Position numbers and translations under genes: made by a program. The notes beneath the pieces were generated by a model. It worked only from the letters and a program-made list of their open reading frames with translations. It did not search any database and was not told the origin of the DNA. Shown here piece by piece: positions 17,075 to 24,582 of a stretch of DNA of 64,000 nucleotides. The stretch comes from Hominenteromicrobium mulieris (GTDB lineage Bacteria; Bacillota; Clostridia; Oscillospirales; Acutalibacteraceae): the NCBI RefSeq assembly GCF_020687165.1, contig NZ_JAJEQC010000002.1; one strand, 5' to 3'. Position 1 is the first letter of the stretch. The number at the start of each line of letters is the position of its first letter.

Positions 17075-17959
17075 ATGCAGTTTTTAAATACAGAAGAAAA
17101 ACCGCGCCGCGCGGCGGTCATCAACGATCTTTCCGGTGCGGGGAAATGCTCGCTTACGGTGATGCTGCCGGTGCTGTCCGCCTTAGGGTGCGAGACATCC
17201 GTGCTGCCGACGGCGGTGCTTTCCACACACGGCGGCTTTAAAGATCCCGTGTACCGCGATTTGACGGACGATATGCTGAAAACGGCACAGCACTGGAAGC
17301 GCGAGGGGGCCGCGTTTGAGGGCATCTGCTCCGGATACCTCAGCAGCCGCGAGCAGATTGACACTGTGCGGGAAATCTTCGAGCTGTTTACGGACGAACA
17401 CAGCCGCCCGCTGCGCCTTGTAGACCCCGTGATGGGCGACAACGGCACGCTGTACGGCATTTTTAATAAAGAAACGGCGCAGAGCATGACGAGGCTTTGC
17501 AAAAAAGCGGACATTTTAACGCCGAACATGACAGAGGCGTATTGCCTTTTGCACGAGCCGTTTAAGGACGGGCCGTATGACGAAAAGGAGCTTAAAAGAG
17601 TAATGAAAGCCCTTTCCGACTTTGGGCCGAAGGTCGTCATCTTGACGGGTGCGTATACGGACGGGGAGAAAATCGGCGCGGCGTGCTACGATAGGGAAAA
17701 AGACGAGACGGCGCTGGTGCTTTCCGACCGCGTGCCGGGCAAATACCACGGCACGGGGGATATTTTCGCGGCCGTGATGCTGGGGGCGATGTTAAACGGC
17801 AAAACGGTAAAGGAAGCCTGCGCCGCCGCCGTGCGGTACACCGCAAAGTGCATAGAAGAAACGAGAAAAGCGTGCGGTGACAACACCATTTGGGGCGTGA
17901 AATTCGAAAAATGTCTGCCGTTTTTGATGCACGATGTGCTCACGGAGAACGACAAATAA
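17075..17959 (+). CDS. Pyridoxal/pyridoxamine kinase, ribokinase superfamily
   Basis: 294 residues. The pattern fits PdxY-type kinases that phosphorylate vitamin B6 vitamers: AAVINDLSGAGKCSLTVMLPVLSALG at the N-terminus, VDPVMGDNGTLYGIF, LTPNMTEAYCLL, and VPGKYHGTGDIFAAVMLGAML with the catalytic aspartate. Start ATG 17075 has GAGGG upstream. Its stop codon lies inside the start of the multi-hairpin repeat copy 1. Confidence 0.88.
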   Translation: MQFLNTEEKPRRAAVINDLSGAGKCSLTVMLPVLSALGCETSVLPTAVLSTHGGFKDPVYRDLTDDMLKTAQHWKREGAAFEGICSGYLSSREQIDTVREIFELFTDEHSRPLRLVDPVMGDNGTLYGIFNKETAQSMTRLCKKADILTPNMTEAYCLLHEPFKDGPYDEKELKRVMKALSDFGPKVVILTGAYTDGEKIGAACYDREKDETALVLSDRVPGKYHGTGDIFAAVMLGAMLNGKTVKEACAAAVRYTAKCIEETRKACGDNTIWGVKFEKCLPFLMHDVLTENDK

Positions 17960-18178
17960 AGTCTTTGGTCAAGTTTTCTTCAGAAAACTTGCGGGTTCTT
18001 AGGGCAGCGCCCTAAGTCGCTTTCCGCAGAAAGCGAAATCTTATTGCCTAACAAAAAACTAAGAATGGTAGAAAGCAATGCTTTGCATTGCTTGAACAGT
18101 CCGGGGGACTGTTTAGCCATAGGAAACCCAGTTGCATAGGTTCCCTGAAAGGGCGGCTCCATGCCGCCCTTTTTATAT
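17954..18178 (+). repeat. Multi-hairpin intergenic repeat, copy 1
   Basis: About 225 bp beginning CAAATAAAGT and carrying successive hairpins: AAGTTTTC/GAAAACTT, CTTAGGGC/GCCCTAAG, TCGCTTTC/GAAAGCGA, AAGCAATG/CATTGCTT, AACAGTCC/GGACTGTT, GGAAACCC/GGTTCCC, and finally AAAGGGCGGC/GCCGCCCTTTTTATA, a terminator. Copies at 28891-29057 (minus), 34956-35155 and 41591-41674 keep the order of stems, but the stem sequences differ with compensating changes. All lie 3' of a gene and in its direction. Confidence 0.8.
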
Positions 18179-18257
18179 AGCTGTGAGCATGCGTTGATGC
18201 GCGTTATCTCTTCCTTTTCCTCAATCAGAGGGAGCCTGAAATTGAATAAAAACCGCC

Positions 18258-18313
18258 GGACATCGCCGGACATCAGAGGACATTGTAGGACATTGCAGGA
18301 CATCGGAGGACAT
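18258..18313 (+). repeat. GGACAT direct repeat array 2 (six copies, 10-bp period)
   Basis: GGACAT starts at 18258, 18268, 18278, 18288, 18298 and 18308, exactly 10 bp apart, and points toward the phage-like cluster. The unit, the period and the orientation relative to the transcribed genes are those of array 1 (1453-1488). The last repeat ends 50 bp before TATGGG (18363), the same distance as from array 1 to its TATGAT -10. No good -35 is present (GAAACT at the expected place), consistent with an activator-dependent promoter. Confidence 0.88.
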
Positions 18314-18319
18314 GAATTT

Positions 18320-18349
18320 GAAAAGTTTCCCTTTTGAGGGAAACTTTTC
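18320..18349 (+). promoter_or_regulatory. Perfect 13-bp hairpin between the repeat array and the phage-like cluster
   Basis: GAAAAGTTTCCCT (18320-18332), loop TTTG, and a perfect inverted copy (18337-18349). The following TGCGTTTTGGGGG has no strong T tract, so it is a poor intrinsic terminator. It falls where the -35 of the presumed promoter would be. An operator for a second regulator, or a barrier to read-through from upstream, are both possible. Confidence 0.6.
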
Positions 18350-18441
18350 TGCGTTTTGGGGGTATGGGTGAAGAGACAAACAGGCGGGCGAAAAAACGAA
18401 CGCCGTTTGGCGCTTCAAAACTTTCAGAGAGGATGTGGAAC

Positions 18442-18738
18442 ATGGTGAACGAAACGGCGAAGGAGGGCTTTCGCAGATTGGCGTTCGGCGGCATTCATGA
18501 TGCCGTAAGGCTGCTCTTTTGCGAGGACGTGAACCCGCGCACGCTGAAAAACATGGATCTGTTCGCCGTCTCCGAAATTCGCAGACCGAAAAACGGCGGC
18601 ATGGAAATTCGGTTTTTCGACCGGATCGAAGCGCTGCGGCTCCTCAGTGAGCTCGAGACGAGCGGGACGGGTGCACAGGCGCTGCTCTCCGCCATTGAAA
18701 GCGGTGCGGCGGCGCTGAAAGACGGGGATAAGCCGTGA
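18442..18738 (+). CDS. Small terminase subunit-like protein lacking the N-terminal HTH
   Basis: 98 residues from ATG 18442, with AGAGAGG 9 nt upstream. EGFRRLAFGGIHDAVRLLFCEDVN...SEIRRPKNGGMEIRFFDRIEALRLLSELE resembles the C-terminal region of PBSX XtmA-type small terminases. There, an 'AF-DITDF' helix leads to a 'K-G-I-KL-DK-KALE-L' ending that contacts the large subunit. The ~100-150 residues with the DNA-binding HTH normally found before this are absent, and no alternative start can supply them. It precedes and overlaps the large terminase gene. Loss of sequence-specific packaging is inferred. Confidence 0.65.
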   Translation: MVNETAKEGFRRLAFGGIHDAVRLLFCEDVNPRTLKNMDLFAVSEIRRPKNGGMEIRFFDRIEALRLLSELETSGTGAQALLSAIESGAAALKDGDKP

Positions 18739-19997
18739 CGCCGTTTTCCGAAAAGCAGATGCAGGTCTTATGCTGGTGGGGCGAAAAAAGCCCGCACCGG
18801 GATAAGCTTGCCGTCATCTGCGACGGCGCGGTGCGCAGCGGCAAAACCACCTGTATGGGGATATCCTTTTTTCTGTGGGCGATGGCACGCTTTCAAAATA
18901 CGAGCTTTGCGGTGTGCGGCAAAACGATCCGTTCTGTGCGGAGAAATGTGGTCGCGGAGCTTATACCAAAGCTAAAATCTATGGGCTTTTCCATGCGTGT
19001 GCGGCAGGCAGAGAACGAGATTATCCTATCGTATCAGGGCAGAGAAAACCGCTTTTACCTTTTCGGCGGACGAGATGAATCGAGCGCGGCGCTCATTCAG
19101 GGCATGACGCTCGGCGGCGTTTTGTTTGACGAGGTGGCGCTGATGCCGCGCTCTTTTGTGGAGCAGGGCATTGCGCGCTGCTCGCTAAAAAACGCGAAGC
19201 TGTGGTTCAACTGCAACCCGGAGCACCCGCAGCACTGGTTTTACCGCGAGTGGATACAAAAAGCCGAGAGCCGAAACGCGCTGTATTTACACTTTACGAT
19301 GGAGGATAATCCGTCGCTGAGTGAAGACGTGCGCAAGCGCTACCGAACGATGTTTTCCGGCGCGTTTTACAGCCGGTTCATCGAGGGCAAGTGGACGGCG
19401 GCGACAGGACTGATTTACCCGTTTGCGCTTGACCTCCTGTGCGAAGTGCCGAAAGCGGATTTTGAGCGGTACGCGGTGTCCATCGATTACGGCACGGTAA
19501 ACCCGACCTCCATGGGCCTTTGGGGGCTTTTGTGCGGCGTGTGGTACCGCGCAGACGAGTATTACTTTGACGCGCGGCTTGAAAACACGCGGCGCACGGA
19601 CGAGGAGCACTTTAAGGGCTTTTTGGAGCTCATTTGCGGCAGAACGCCCAATGTCATCGTATGCGACCCCTCGGCGGCGAGCTTTATCACACTTTTGCAG
19701 AGCCGTGGTTTTGCAGTGACGGCGGCGAAAAACGACGTTTTAAACGGCATCCGCATGACGGCAACGGCGCTGCGCACGGGGCAGATCAAGGTGACAAAGG
19801 GCTGCGTGGATGCGGTGCGGGAGTTTTCCCTCTACCGCTGGGCAGACGACGGCGCGCGGGATGTGCCTGTGAAGGAGAATGACCATGCCATGGACGACAT
19901 CCGCTATTTTGTCTCCACGGTGCTCGGCGCGGGCGAAAGCTTTGCCTGCGCGGTGCAAAGGGAGACGGGGAAAGGAGTTAGCATTTGGGATTTTTGA
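18735..19997 (+). CDS. Terminase large subunit (PBSX XtmB family)
   Basis: 420 residues from GTG 18735 in a 4-bp overlap with the preceding stop. N-terminal ATPase: Walker A CDGAVRSGKTT, Walker B GGVLFDEVALM, coupling motif LWFNCNPEHP. C-terminal RNase H-like nuclease: SIDYGTVNPTS, VIVCDPSAASF and NDHAMDDIRYFVSTV hold the acidic metal ligands. It packages DNA into proheads. All motifs are intact, so the motor is probably functional. Confidence 0.95.
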   Translation: MTPFSEKQMQVLCWWGEKSPHRDKLAVICDGAVRSGKTTCMGISFFLWAMARFQNTSFAVCGKTIRSVRRNVVAELIPKLKSMGFSMRVRQAENEIILSYQGRENRFYLFGGRDESSAALIQGMTLGGVLFDEVALMPRSFVEQGIARCSLKNAKLWFNCNPEHPQHWFYREWIQKAESRNALYLHFTMEDNPSLSEDVRKRYRTMFSGAFYSRFIEGKWTAATGLIYPFALDLLCEVPKADFERYAVSIDYGTVNPTSMGLWGLLCGVWYRADEYYFDARLENTRRTDEEHFKGFLELICGRTPNVIVCDPSAASFITLLQSRGFAVTAAKNDVLNGIRMTATALRTGQIKVTKGCVDAVREFSLYRWADDGARDVPVKENDHAMDDIRYFVSTVLGAGESFACAVQRETGKGVSIWDF

Positions 19998-21076
19998 AAA
20001 AGGAGAAACGCACGGCCGTTTCGGTGCAGACGCAGGGCGGGTACCCGCCGGTGCTGCCGGTGACGGCAGGCGAGCGTGCACTGTACCGTGCCTTGCGCGA
20101 GCAGGTGCCGATCATCGACGCGGCAATTTACAAGCTGGTGCGTCTTGTCGGCGGGTTTGAGGTGTATTGCCCCGAAAAGCACACGGAAAACGCGCTGCGC
20201 GGGTTTTTAAAAACCGTGCCCGTAAACGGCTGCAACATGGGCATCGATAACTTTTTATCGGCCTATTTTGAGCAGCTTTTAACGTATGGCAATGCAATTG
20301 GGGAGATCGTACTCGCAAACGGGGAAATTCGGGCGCTGTATAATGCGTCGCTCGAAGACCTCGAGATTCGGCTCATCTCGCCGCTTGAAACGGGCGTGTT
20401 CGTCGTAAGGGACGGGCGTGCGGAGCCGTGCCGCTACCCGGAGCTCATTTTGACTTCGGCGTTAAACCCGATGCCGGGCAGCGCGGTGGGAAGCTCCATT
20501 TTAAAGGGCCTGCCGTTTGTGAGCGAGGTGCTTTTGAAAATTTACCGCACCGTTGGCATCAACTGGGAGCGTATGGGCAATGTGCGCTTTGCGGTGACGT
20601 GCAAAAACGAGGGCTACATGAACGCGGGTGACCGCGCGGGGCAGCTTGCAAAGGAGTGGAGCCGTGCGATGCACGGCCCCGGCGTGAGTGACTTTGTGGC
20701 GGTGGGCGACGTGCAAATTAAAGCCATCGGCGCGGACGGGCAGCAGATGGACAGCGAAGTGCCCGTGCGGCAGATGCTGGAGCAGATTGTGGCGAAAATG
20801 GGCATTCCGCCGTTTTTGCTGGGGCTTTCGTGGTCTTCGACGGAGCGCATGTCGAGCCAGCAGGCGGACATGCTGACGAGCGAGCTGACGGCGTACCGCA
20901 GAATTTTGGAGCCGGCGGTTTTGAAGATCTGCAAAACGTGGCTGCGGCTAAATGGTCTTGACGACACGGTGGAAATCGATTGGAACGAGATCACGATGCA
21001 GGACGAAGTCGATCACGCGAACGCGGCGTATCTCATGGCGAAGACGGAGCAGCTTTTAAAGGAGGGGGAAGCTTGA
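19985..21076 (+). CDS. Phage portal protein (PBSX XkdE family)
   Basis: 363 residues from TTG 19985, with AAAGGAG 8 nt upstream, overlapping the terminase end by 13 bp. EQVPIIDAAIYKLVRLVGGFEVYC, the LISPLETGVFVV stem region, NVRFAVTCKNEGYMNAGDRAGQLAKEWSRAMHG and LLGLSWSSTERMSSQQADMLTSEL are typical of PBSX-type portals. It forms the dodecameric DNA entry ring of the capsid. Confidence 0.9.
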   Translation: MGFLKKEKRTAVSVQTQGGYPPVLPVTAGERALYRALREQVPIIDAAIYKLVRLVGGFEVYCPEKHTENALRGFLKTVPVNGCNMGIDNFLSAYFEQLLTYGNAIGEIVLANGEIRALYNASLEDLEIRLISPLETGVFVVRDGRAEPCRYPELILTSALNPMPGSAVGSSILKGLPFVSEVLLKIYRTVGINWERMGNVRFAVTCKNEGYMNAGDRAGQLAKEWSRAMHGPGVSDFVAVGDVQIKAIGADGQQMDSEVPVRQMLEQIVAKMGIPPFLLGLSWSSTERMSSQQADMLTSELTAYRRILEPAVLKICKTWLRLNGLDDTVEIDWNEITMQDEVDHANAAYLMAKTEQLLKEGEA

Positions 21077-22050
21077 GCGAAACGGTAACGGCGGTACAGC
21101 CGGATAAAGCGGCGATGGAGAAGATCAACCTTTACACGCGCCGCGCCTATAAGCCGGAGGAGGTGTACACGTTTTCGGTCGTTTTGTGCGACAACGAGGT
21201 GGATAGAGACGGTGAGTGCTTTACGAAAGAGACACTCGAGGAGCTTGCGAAGCTGTTTGTTGGCAAGACGGGCATTTTAGACCACGAGCCGACGAGCAAA
21301 AATCAGACGGCGCGCGTGTTTGACGCTGCGGTGAAGGAAATTCCCGGAAAGGTAACATCTTTAAACGAGCCGTATGCGCAGCTCACTGCACAGGCGTATG
21401 TGCCGCGAAACGACGGGACGAAGGCGTTTATTGAATCCATTGAAAGCGGCATACGCAAGGAAGTCAGCGTGGGATGCGCAGTGAAAAAGCGCGTGTGCTC
21501 CGTGTGCGGCGCGGAAAGCTGTGTGCACGTGCCGGGGAAGACGTACAACGGCAAGCGCTGTGTGCGTATTTTAAGCGGCGCGGCGGACGCGTATGAATTC
21601 TCATTCGTGGCAGTGCCTGCACAGCGCGCGGCAGGCGTGGTGAAGAAATTTTCGCCGCGCTTTGAAGAATCGGAGAAGAAAAAGGAGGTCAAAACGGTGT
21701 ACGACATTGTAAAAAAGCTCGCGGACGGCGAAGACAGCGTGACGGTGGCAAAGGAGGAGCTCAACATGCTCAAAACGGAGCTGAAAGCGCTTTTCGACCG
21801 CGCGGAGTGCGGCGACCGCTACCGTGCGGCGCTGTGCGAACGCATCTATAAGCTGAGCGCCGTGGCGCAGCCGGAGTTTAAACGCGGACTGACGGAGGCG
21901 ATCACAAAGTCGCTCGGTATTGCAGAACTGGAAGAAATGGCGGCGGCGCTCGCAAAGGCGGCGGAGCGCAAAATGCCTGTGATGCCGCAGCTGGCAGCGG
22001 AAAAGACGGAAGACACGAACGCGGCAGACGACGGCGCGTTCCGCATTTAA
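21073..22050 (+). CDS. Prohead protease/scaffold (XkdF-like)
   Basis: 325 residues from TTG 21073, overlapping the portal stop, with GGAGGGGG upstream. The first ~200 residues look like an HK97-type S78 protease: GKTGILDHEPTSKNQ supplies the histidine and GIRKEVSVGCAVKKR the serine. A cysteine/histidine cluster CSVCGAESCVH follows. The C-terminal third is helical and charged (VTVAKEELNMLKTELKALFDRAEC...), probably a scaffold. It would process the capsid protein encoded next. Confidence 0.8.
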   Translation: MSETVTAVQPDKAAMEKINLYTRRAYKPEEVYTFSVVLCDNEVDRDGECFTKETLEELAKLFVGKTGILDHEPTSKNQTARVFDAAVKEIPGKVTSLNEPYAQLTAQAYVPRNDGTKAFIESIESGIRKEVSVGCAVKKRVCSVCGAESCVHVPGKTYNGKRCVRILSGAADAYEFSFVAVPAQRAAGVVKKFSPRFEESEKKKEVKTVYDIVKKLADGEDSVTVAKEELNMLKTELKALFDRAECGDRYRAALCERIYKLSAVAQPEFKRGLTEAITKSLGIAELEEMAAALAKAAERKMPVMPQLAAEKTEDTNAADDGAFRI

Positions 22051-22066
22051 GAAAGGAGACTATACA

Positions 22067-23068
22067 ATGGCATTTGAAAACATTACACTCGAAAAAGGCA
22101 TGTACGGCGTGCCGGGCAAGAATTTTACACAGGTTTTGGAGGAGCTGGACGGCTCCCAGAACTACGCGGGCACACCGTTTGCGGGGCTTGACGCATACCA
22201 GAGACAGCTTAAACGCTTCGGCATCCGTGTGAGCGGTGCGAACTGCGACACCGTGGAGAAGTTTTTTACCTCCTCCCAGAGCGCGGCACTGTTCCCGGAA
22301 TACGTCGCCCGCGCAGTGCGCCAGGGCATGGAGATGGCGTCTTCCCTGCCGGACATCGCGGCGACCGTGACGAAGATCGACACGCTCGATTATCGCACCG
22401 TGCAGACGGCGACGGCTTCTGACCAGAAGATCGAAGACCCCGTAGCGGAGGGCGCGGCCATTCCGGAGACGGTCATCAAGACGGCGGGCTCGCTTGTGAC
22501 GCTGCATAAGCGCGGCAGACTGATTGTCAGTTCCTACGAAGCGCTGCGCCACCACAGACTGGACCTCTTTACGGTCATTCTGCGCCAGATCGGTGCGTAC
22601 ATTGCGCGCAGACAGATGAAGGACGCAGTGGACGTGCTCTTAAACGGCGACGGCACGAATACGGGCATCACCGTGACGGCGCTTACCGCTGCGCCGACCT
22701 ACAACGACCTTGTGACGCTGTGGGGCAAGCTTTCCGACTATAACTTCAATACGATCCTGGCCGGAACGACTGCTTTGCAGGCGCTCCTTAAGATCACGGA
22801 GTTTAAGGACGCGCAGGCGAGCCTCAACATTAAGGGTGCGGGCAAGCTCATCACGCCGCTTGGCGCGACGCTCATCCATGTGCCGTCCATGGACGCGAAG
22901 AAGATCATTGCGCTCGACAAGAACTGTGCGCTTGAGATGGTGCAGGTGGGCGATGTGCTGACCGACTACGACAAGCTTATCGACCGCCAGATGGAGCGCG
23001 CGGCCGTGAGCGCCGTGGCGGGCTTTGCACAGATCTACGGCGGCGCCGCACAGGGCCTTAGCTACTGA
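22067..23068 (+). CDS. Major capsid protein, HK97 fold (XkdG-like)
   Basis: 333 residues from ATG 22067, with GAAAGGAG 9 nt upstream. The N-terminus (MAFENITLEKGMYGVPGKNFTQVLEELDGS) is followed by the HK97-like core: ALFPEYVARAVRQGMEMASSLPDIAA, IEDPVAEGAAIPETVIKTAGSLVTLHKRGRLIVSSYEAL and NGDGTNTGITVTALTAAPTYNDLVTLW. It is the best-preserved structural gene of the cluster, and its stop is followed by a strong hairpin. Confidence 0.9.
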   Translation: MAFENITLEKGMYGVPGKNFTQVLEELDGSQNYAGTPFAGLDAYQRQLKRFGIRVSGANCDTVEKFFTSSQSAALFPEYVARAVRQGMEMASSLPDIAATVTKIDTLDYRTVQTATASDQKIEDPVAEGAAIPETVIKTAGSLVTLHKRGRLIVSSYEALRHHRLDLFTVILRQIGAYIARRQMKDAVDVLLNGDGTNTGITVTALTAAPTYNDLVTLWGKLSDYNFNTILAGTTALQALLKITEFKDAQASLNIKGAGKLITPLGATLIHVPSMDAKKIIALDKNCALEMVQVGDVLTDYDKLIDRQMERAAVSAVAGFAQIYGGAAQGLSY

Positions 23069-23082
23069 TTTTATTCGATTCT

Positions 23083-23114
23083 GGCAAGCCGTACCGCTTT
23101 GGTACGGCTTTGCC
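23083..23114 (+). terminator. Hairpin after the capsid gene (attenuator or mRNA 3'-end stabiliser)
   Basis: AAGCCGTACC (23086-23095) pairs perfectly with GGTACGGCTT (23101-23110); GGC/GCC extends the stem past one bulge. No T tract follows, so partial termination or RNA protection is more likely than full stop. This would favour capsid over downstream genes. Confidence 0.6.
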
Positions 23115-23135
23115 GAATAAAAAAAGGAGGGGCAA

Positions 23136-23498
23136 ATGGAGATACGAAACGTGCTGGAACGGCTGAAGCTTTTGACAAATGACGACCGCGAAGACCTGCT
23201 TTTGATGCTGAGCGGCGATGCGGTGCAGCGGCTGAAAGCGCGCCTTTGCTGCACTGTGGAGGAAGAAAACGCGCATGAGGAGGCGCTGTGCGCAGCGGCT
23301 GCGGCGCAGGCGGCGTATCAGTTTTGGCTTTTGGAGGAAGCGGCATCGCCGAAAAGCCTGACGGCGGGCGAGGTGCGCGCGGAATTTGACAAAGGCAGCG
23401 AAAGGGCGCTCGCCTATGCAAAGCAGTGCGAGCGGGCGGTGTCCGGGCTTTTGCGTGACGAGGATTTTTACTTCGGCGTGATGGAGGACACAGTGTGA
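23136..23498 (+). CDS. Head-tail connector-like protein
   Basis: 120 residues, ATG 23136 with AAAGGAGGGG upstream. Helical (MEIRNVLERLKLLTNDDREDLLLML..., AAAAAQAAYQFWLLEEAASPKSLTAGEVRAEF) with the size and position of gp6/XkdH-type connector proteins that sit under the portal. Assigned mainly from position and helical character. Confidence 0.65.
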   Translation: MEIRNVLERLKLLTNDDREDLLLMLSGDAVQRLKARLCCTVEEENAHEEALCAAAAAQAAYQFWLLEEAASPKSLTAGEVRAEFDKGSERALAYAKQCERAVSGLLRDEDFYFGVMEDTV

Positions 23499-23818
23499 GA
23501 AATGTATTTTTGAGGGCGCAGCAGATGACGGCGGAGATAAGCGGCGAGAAGGTCGTTTGCCGCGGCGTTGTGCATCGCCTGAAGGAAGACAAAACGGCCT
23601 TGCAGGCGGAAACGGAGACGTTCGGCGGGGCGATGAAGCCGCTGTATGTCTACTTCGGCGACGGCAAAGTGCTTTGCGGCGCGGAGAACGCGAGGCTGAC
23701 TGTGGGCGGCGAGACGTTCCGCGTTTTATATGCCGAGGAAAAAAGCGGGCTTTGCGGGGCGCATTACGTGCGCGCGGTGCTGGAAAAGGAGGAAAAAGAT
23801 GACGGGAACGGAGCTTAG
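23495..23818 (+). CDS. Head closure/minor structural protein
   Basis: 107 residues starting in a 4-bp overlap with the preceding stop. Beta-rich pattern (QMTAEISGEKVVCRGVVHRLKEDKTALQAETETFGGAMKPLYVYFGDG) fits head-closure proteins of the XkdI/gp16-like type. Identification rests on gene order and predicted fold. Confidence 0.6.
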   Translation: MRNVFLRAQQMTAEISGEKVVCRGVVHRLKEDKTALQAETETFGGAMKPLYVYFGDGKVLCGAENARLTVGGETFRVLYAEEKSGLCGAHYVRAVLEKEEKDDGNGA

Positions 23819-24479
23819 TGCGGCGCTTGCGGAAAAGCTGAAAGTGCTTTTGCCGGACTGCGCGGTGCGCCCGGCGTTTACGGGCACGCTGCAAAGGCTT
23901 CCGCAGCGTGCCGCGGTGACGGTGGGCGTGATGCAGGAGGAAAACGCGGACGGTGTGTTTGAAACGGTGCTCGGCGTGCAGCTGTATGCGCGCGAAAGGG
24001 ACGACCACGCGCGGCTGTTTGACGCGGTGTGTGCGGCGGTATCGTCTTTGCCGTGTGCGCTGCGCAGTGTGAAGCGGAGCGAGACGACGTACTCGGCGGC
24101 GCTCAGTTGCCTTGTGACGCTTTGCACGGTGCAGGCGGCGACGGGTGCGGCGGATAACGCACGCGCGGCGGTGGTAATCGGCGACAAAGTATTTACGGCG
24201 GACGCGGTGAAAATTTCGCACGAAGCGAAGGTCAAGCGCTATTACGCCATCGGCGAGGAAAATCCGTATGCGGCGGTGGCGGGCAAAGCGGTGTACACGA
24301 TTGTGCTGCACGGGTTTTCGGGCGGCGAGGAGGCGCTCCCCGGCGAATTCACACTGCAAACGGGCGGCGCGCGGTACACACACTGCGTTTTGAAAGCGGC
24401 GAGCGAAAATAAGCTTGTGATAGAAGCGGGTGCGTGTGAAAAAATCACACGGCGAACACAAAGCGGAACGGAGGCATAA
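23799..24479 (+). CDS. Tail-completion-like protein with an extra C-terminal domain
   Basis: 226 residues from ATG 23799, overlapping the previous gene by 20 bp, with AAAGGAGG upstream. Residues 1-115 (MTGTELSAALAEKLKVLLPDCAVRPAFTGTL...RERDDHARLFDAVCAAV) resemble XkdJ/tail-terminator-type proteins. Residues ~120-226 form a second, beta-rich domain (VVIGDKVFTADAVKISHEAKVKRYYAIGEENPYAAVAGKAVYTIVLHGFS) that ordinary tail terminators lack. It stands where sheath and tube genes would normally begin. A tube-like role for the second domain is speculation. Confidence 0.6.
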   Translation: MTGTELSAALAEKLKVLLPDCAVRPAFTGTLQRLPQRAAVTVGVMQEENADGVFETVLGVQLYARERDDHARLFDAVCAAVSSLPCALRSVKRSETTYSAALSCLVTLCTVQAATGAADNARAAVVIGDKVFTADAVKISHEAKVKRYYAIGEENPYAAVAGKAVYTIVLHGFSGGEEALPGEFTLQTGGARYTHCVLKAASENKLVIEAGACEKITRRTQSGTEA

Positions 24480-24480
24480 G

Positions 24481-24582
24481 GTGGAAGAAGAAAACAAAAA
24501 CGCACAGGCGCTCTCCGAAATTTTGGAGCGCGAGGAGCGGCGATATCCCGCGCTGCTTCGTGCGGACAGGAGGTTTGCATGA
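24481..24582 (+). CDS. 33-residue mini-ORF between connector and LysM genes
   Basis: GTG 24481 directly follows the previous stop and reads VEEENKNAQALSEILEREER followed by RYPALLRADRRFA. It ends in an ATGA overlap with the next gene. Charged and helical. Frame, coupling and position suggest a real gene. In PBSX this position holds xkdK through xkdO (sheath, tube, chaperones, tape measure), so it may be what is left of that block. Confidence 0.5.
   Translation: MEEENKNAQALSEILEREERRYPALLRADRRFA

Noticed and set aside
18258..18313. Regularly spaced repeats considered as a CRISPR array
   Set aside because: The period is only 10 bp with 4-bp gaps, far below CRISPR dimensions, and no cas genes are present; an operator array fits better.
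18333..18442. Longer start for the small terminase (ATG 18334), which would add 36 residues
   Set aside because: The added residues start inside the perfect hairpin and do not resemble an HTH; ATG 18442 has the better-placed ribosome binding site.
23058..24497. 479-codon minus-strand ORF opposite the head-tail genes
   Set aside because: Arg/His-rich shadow composition; plus-strand genes are coupled and fit the phage order.
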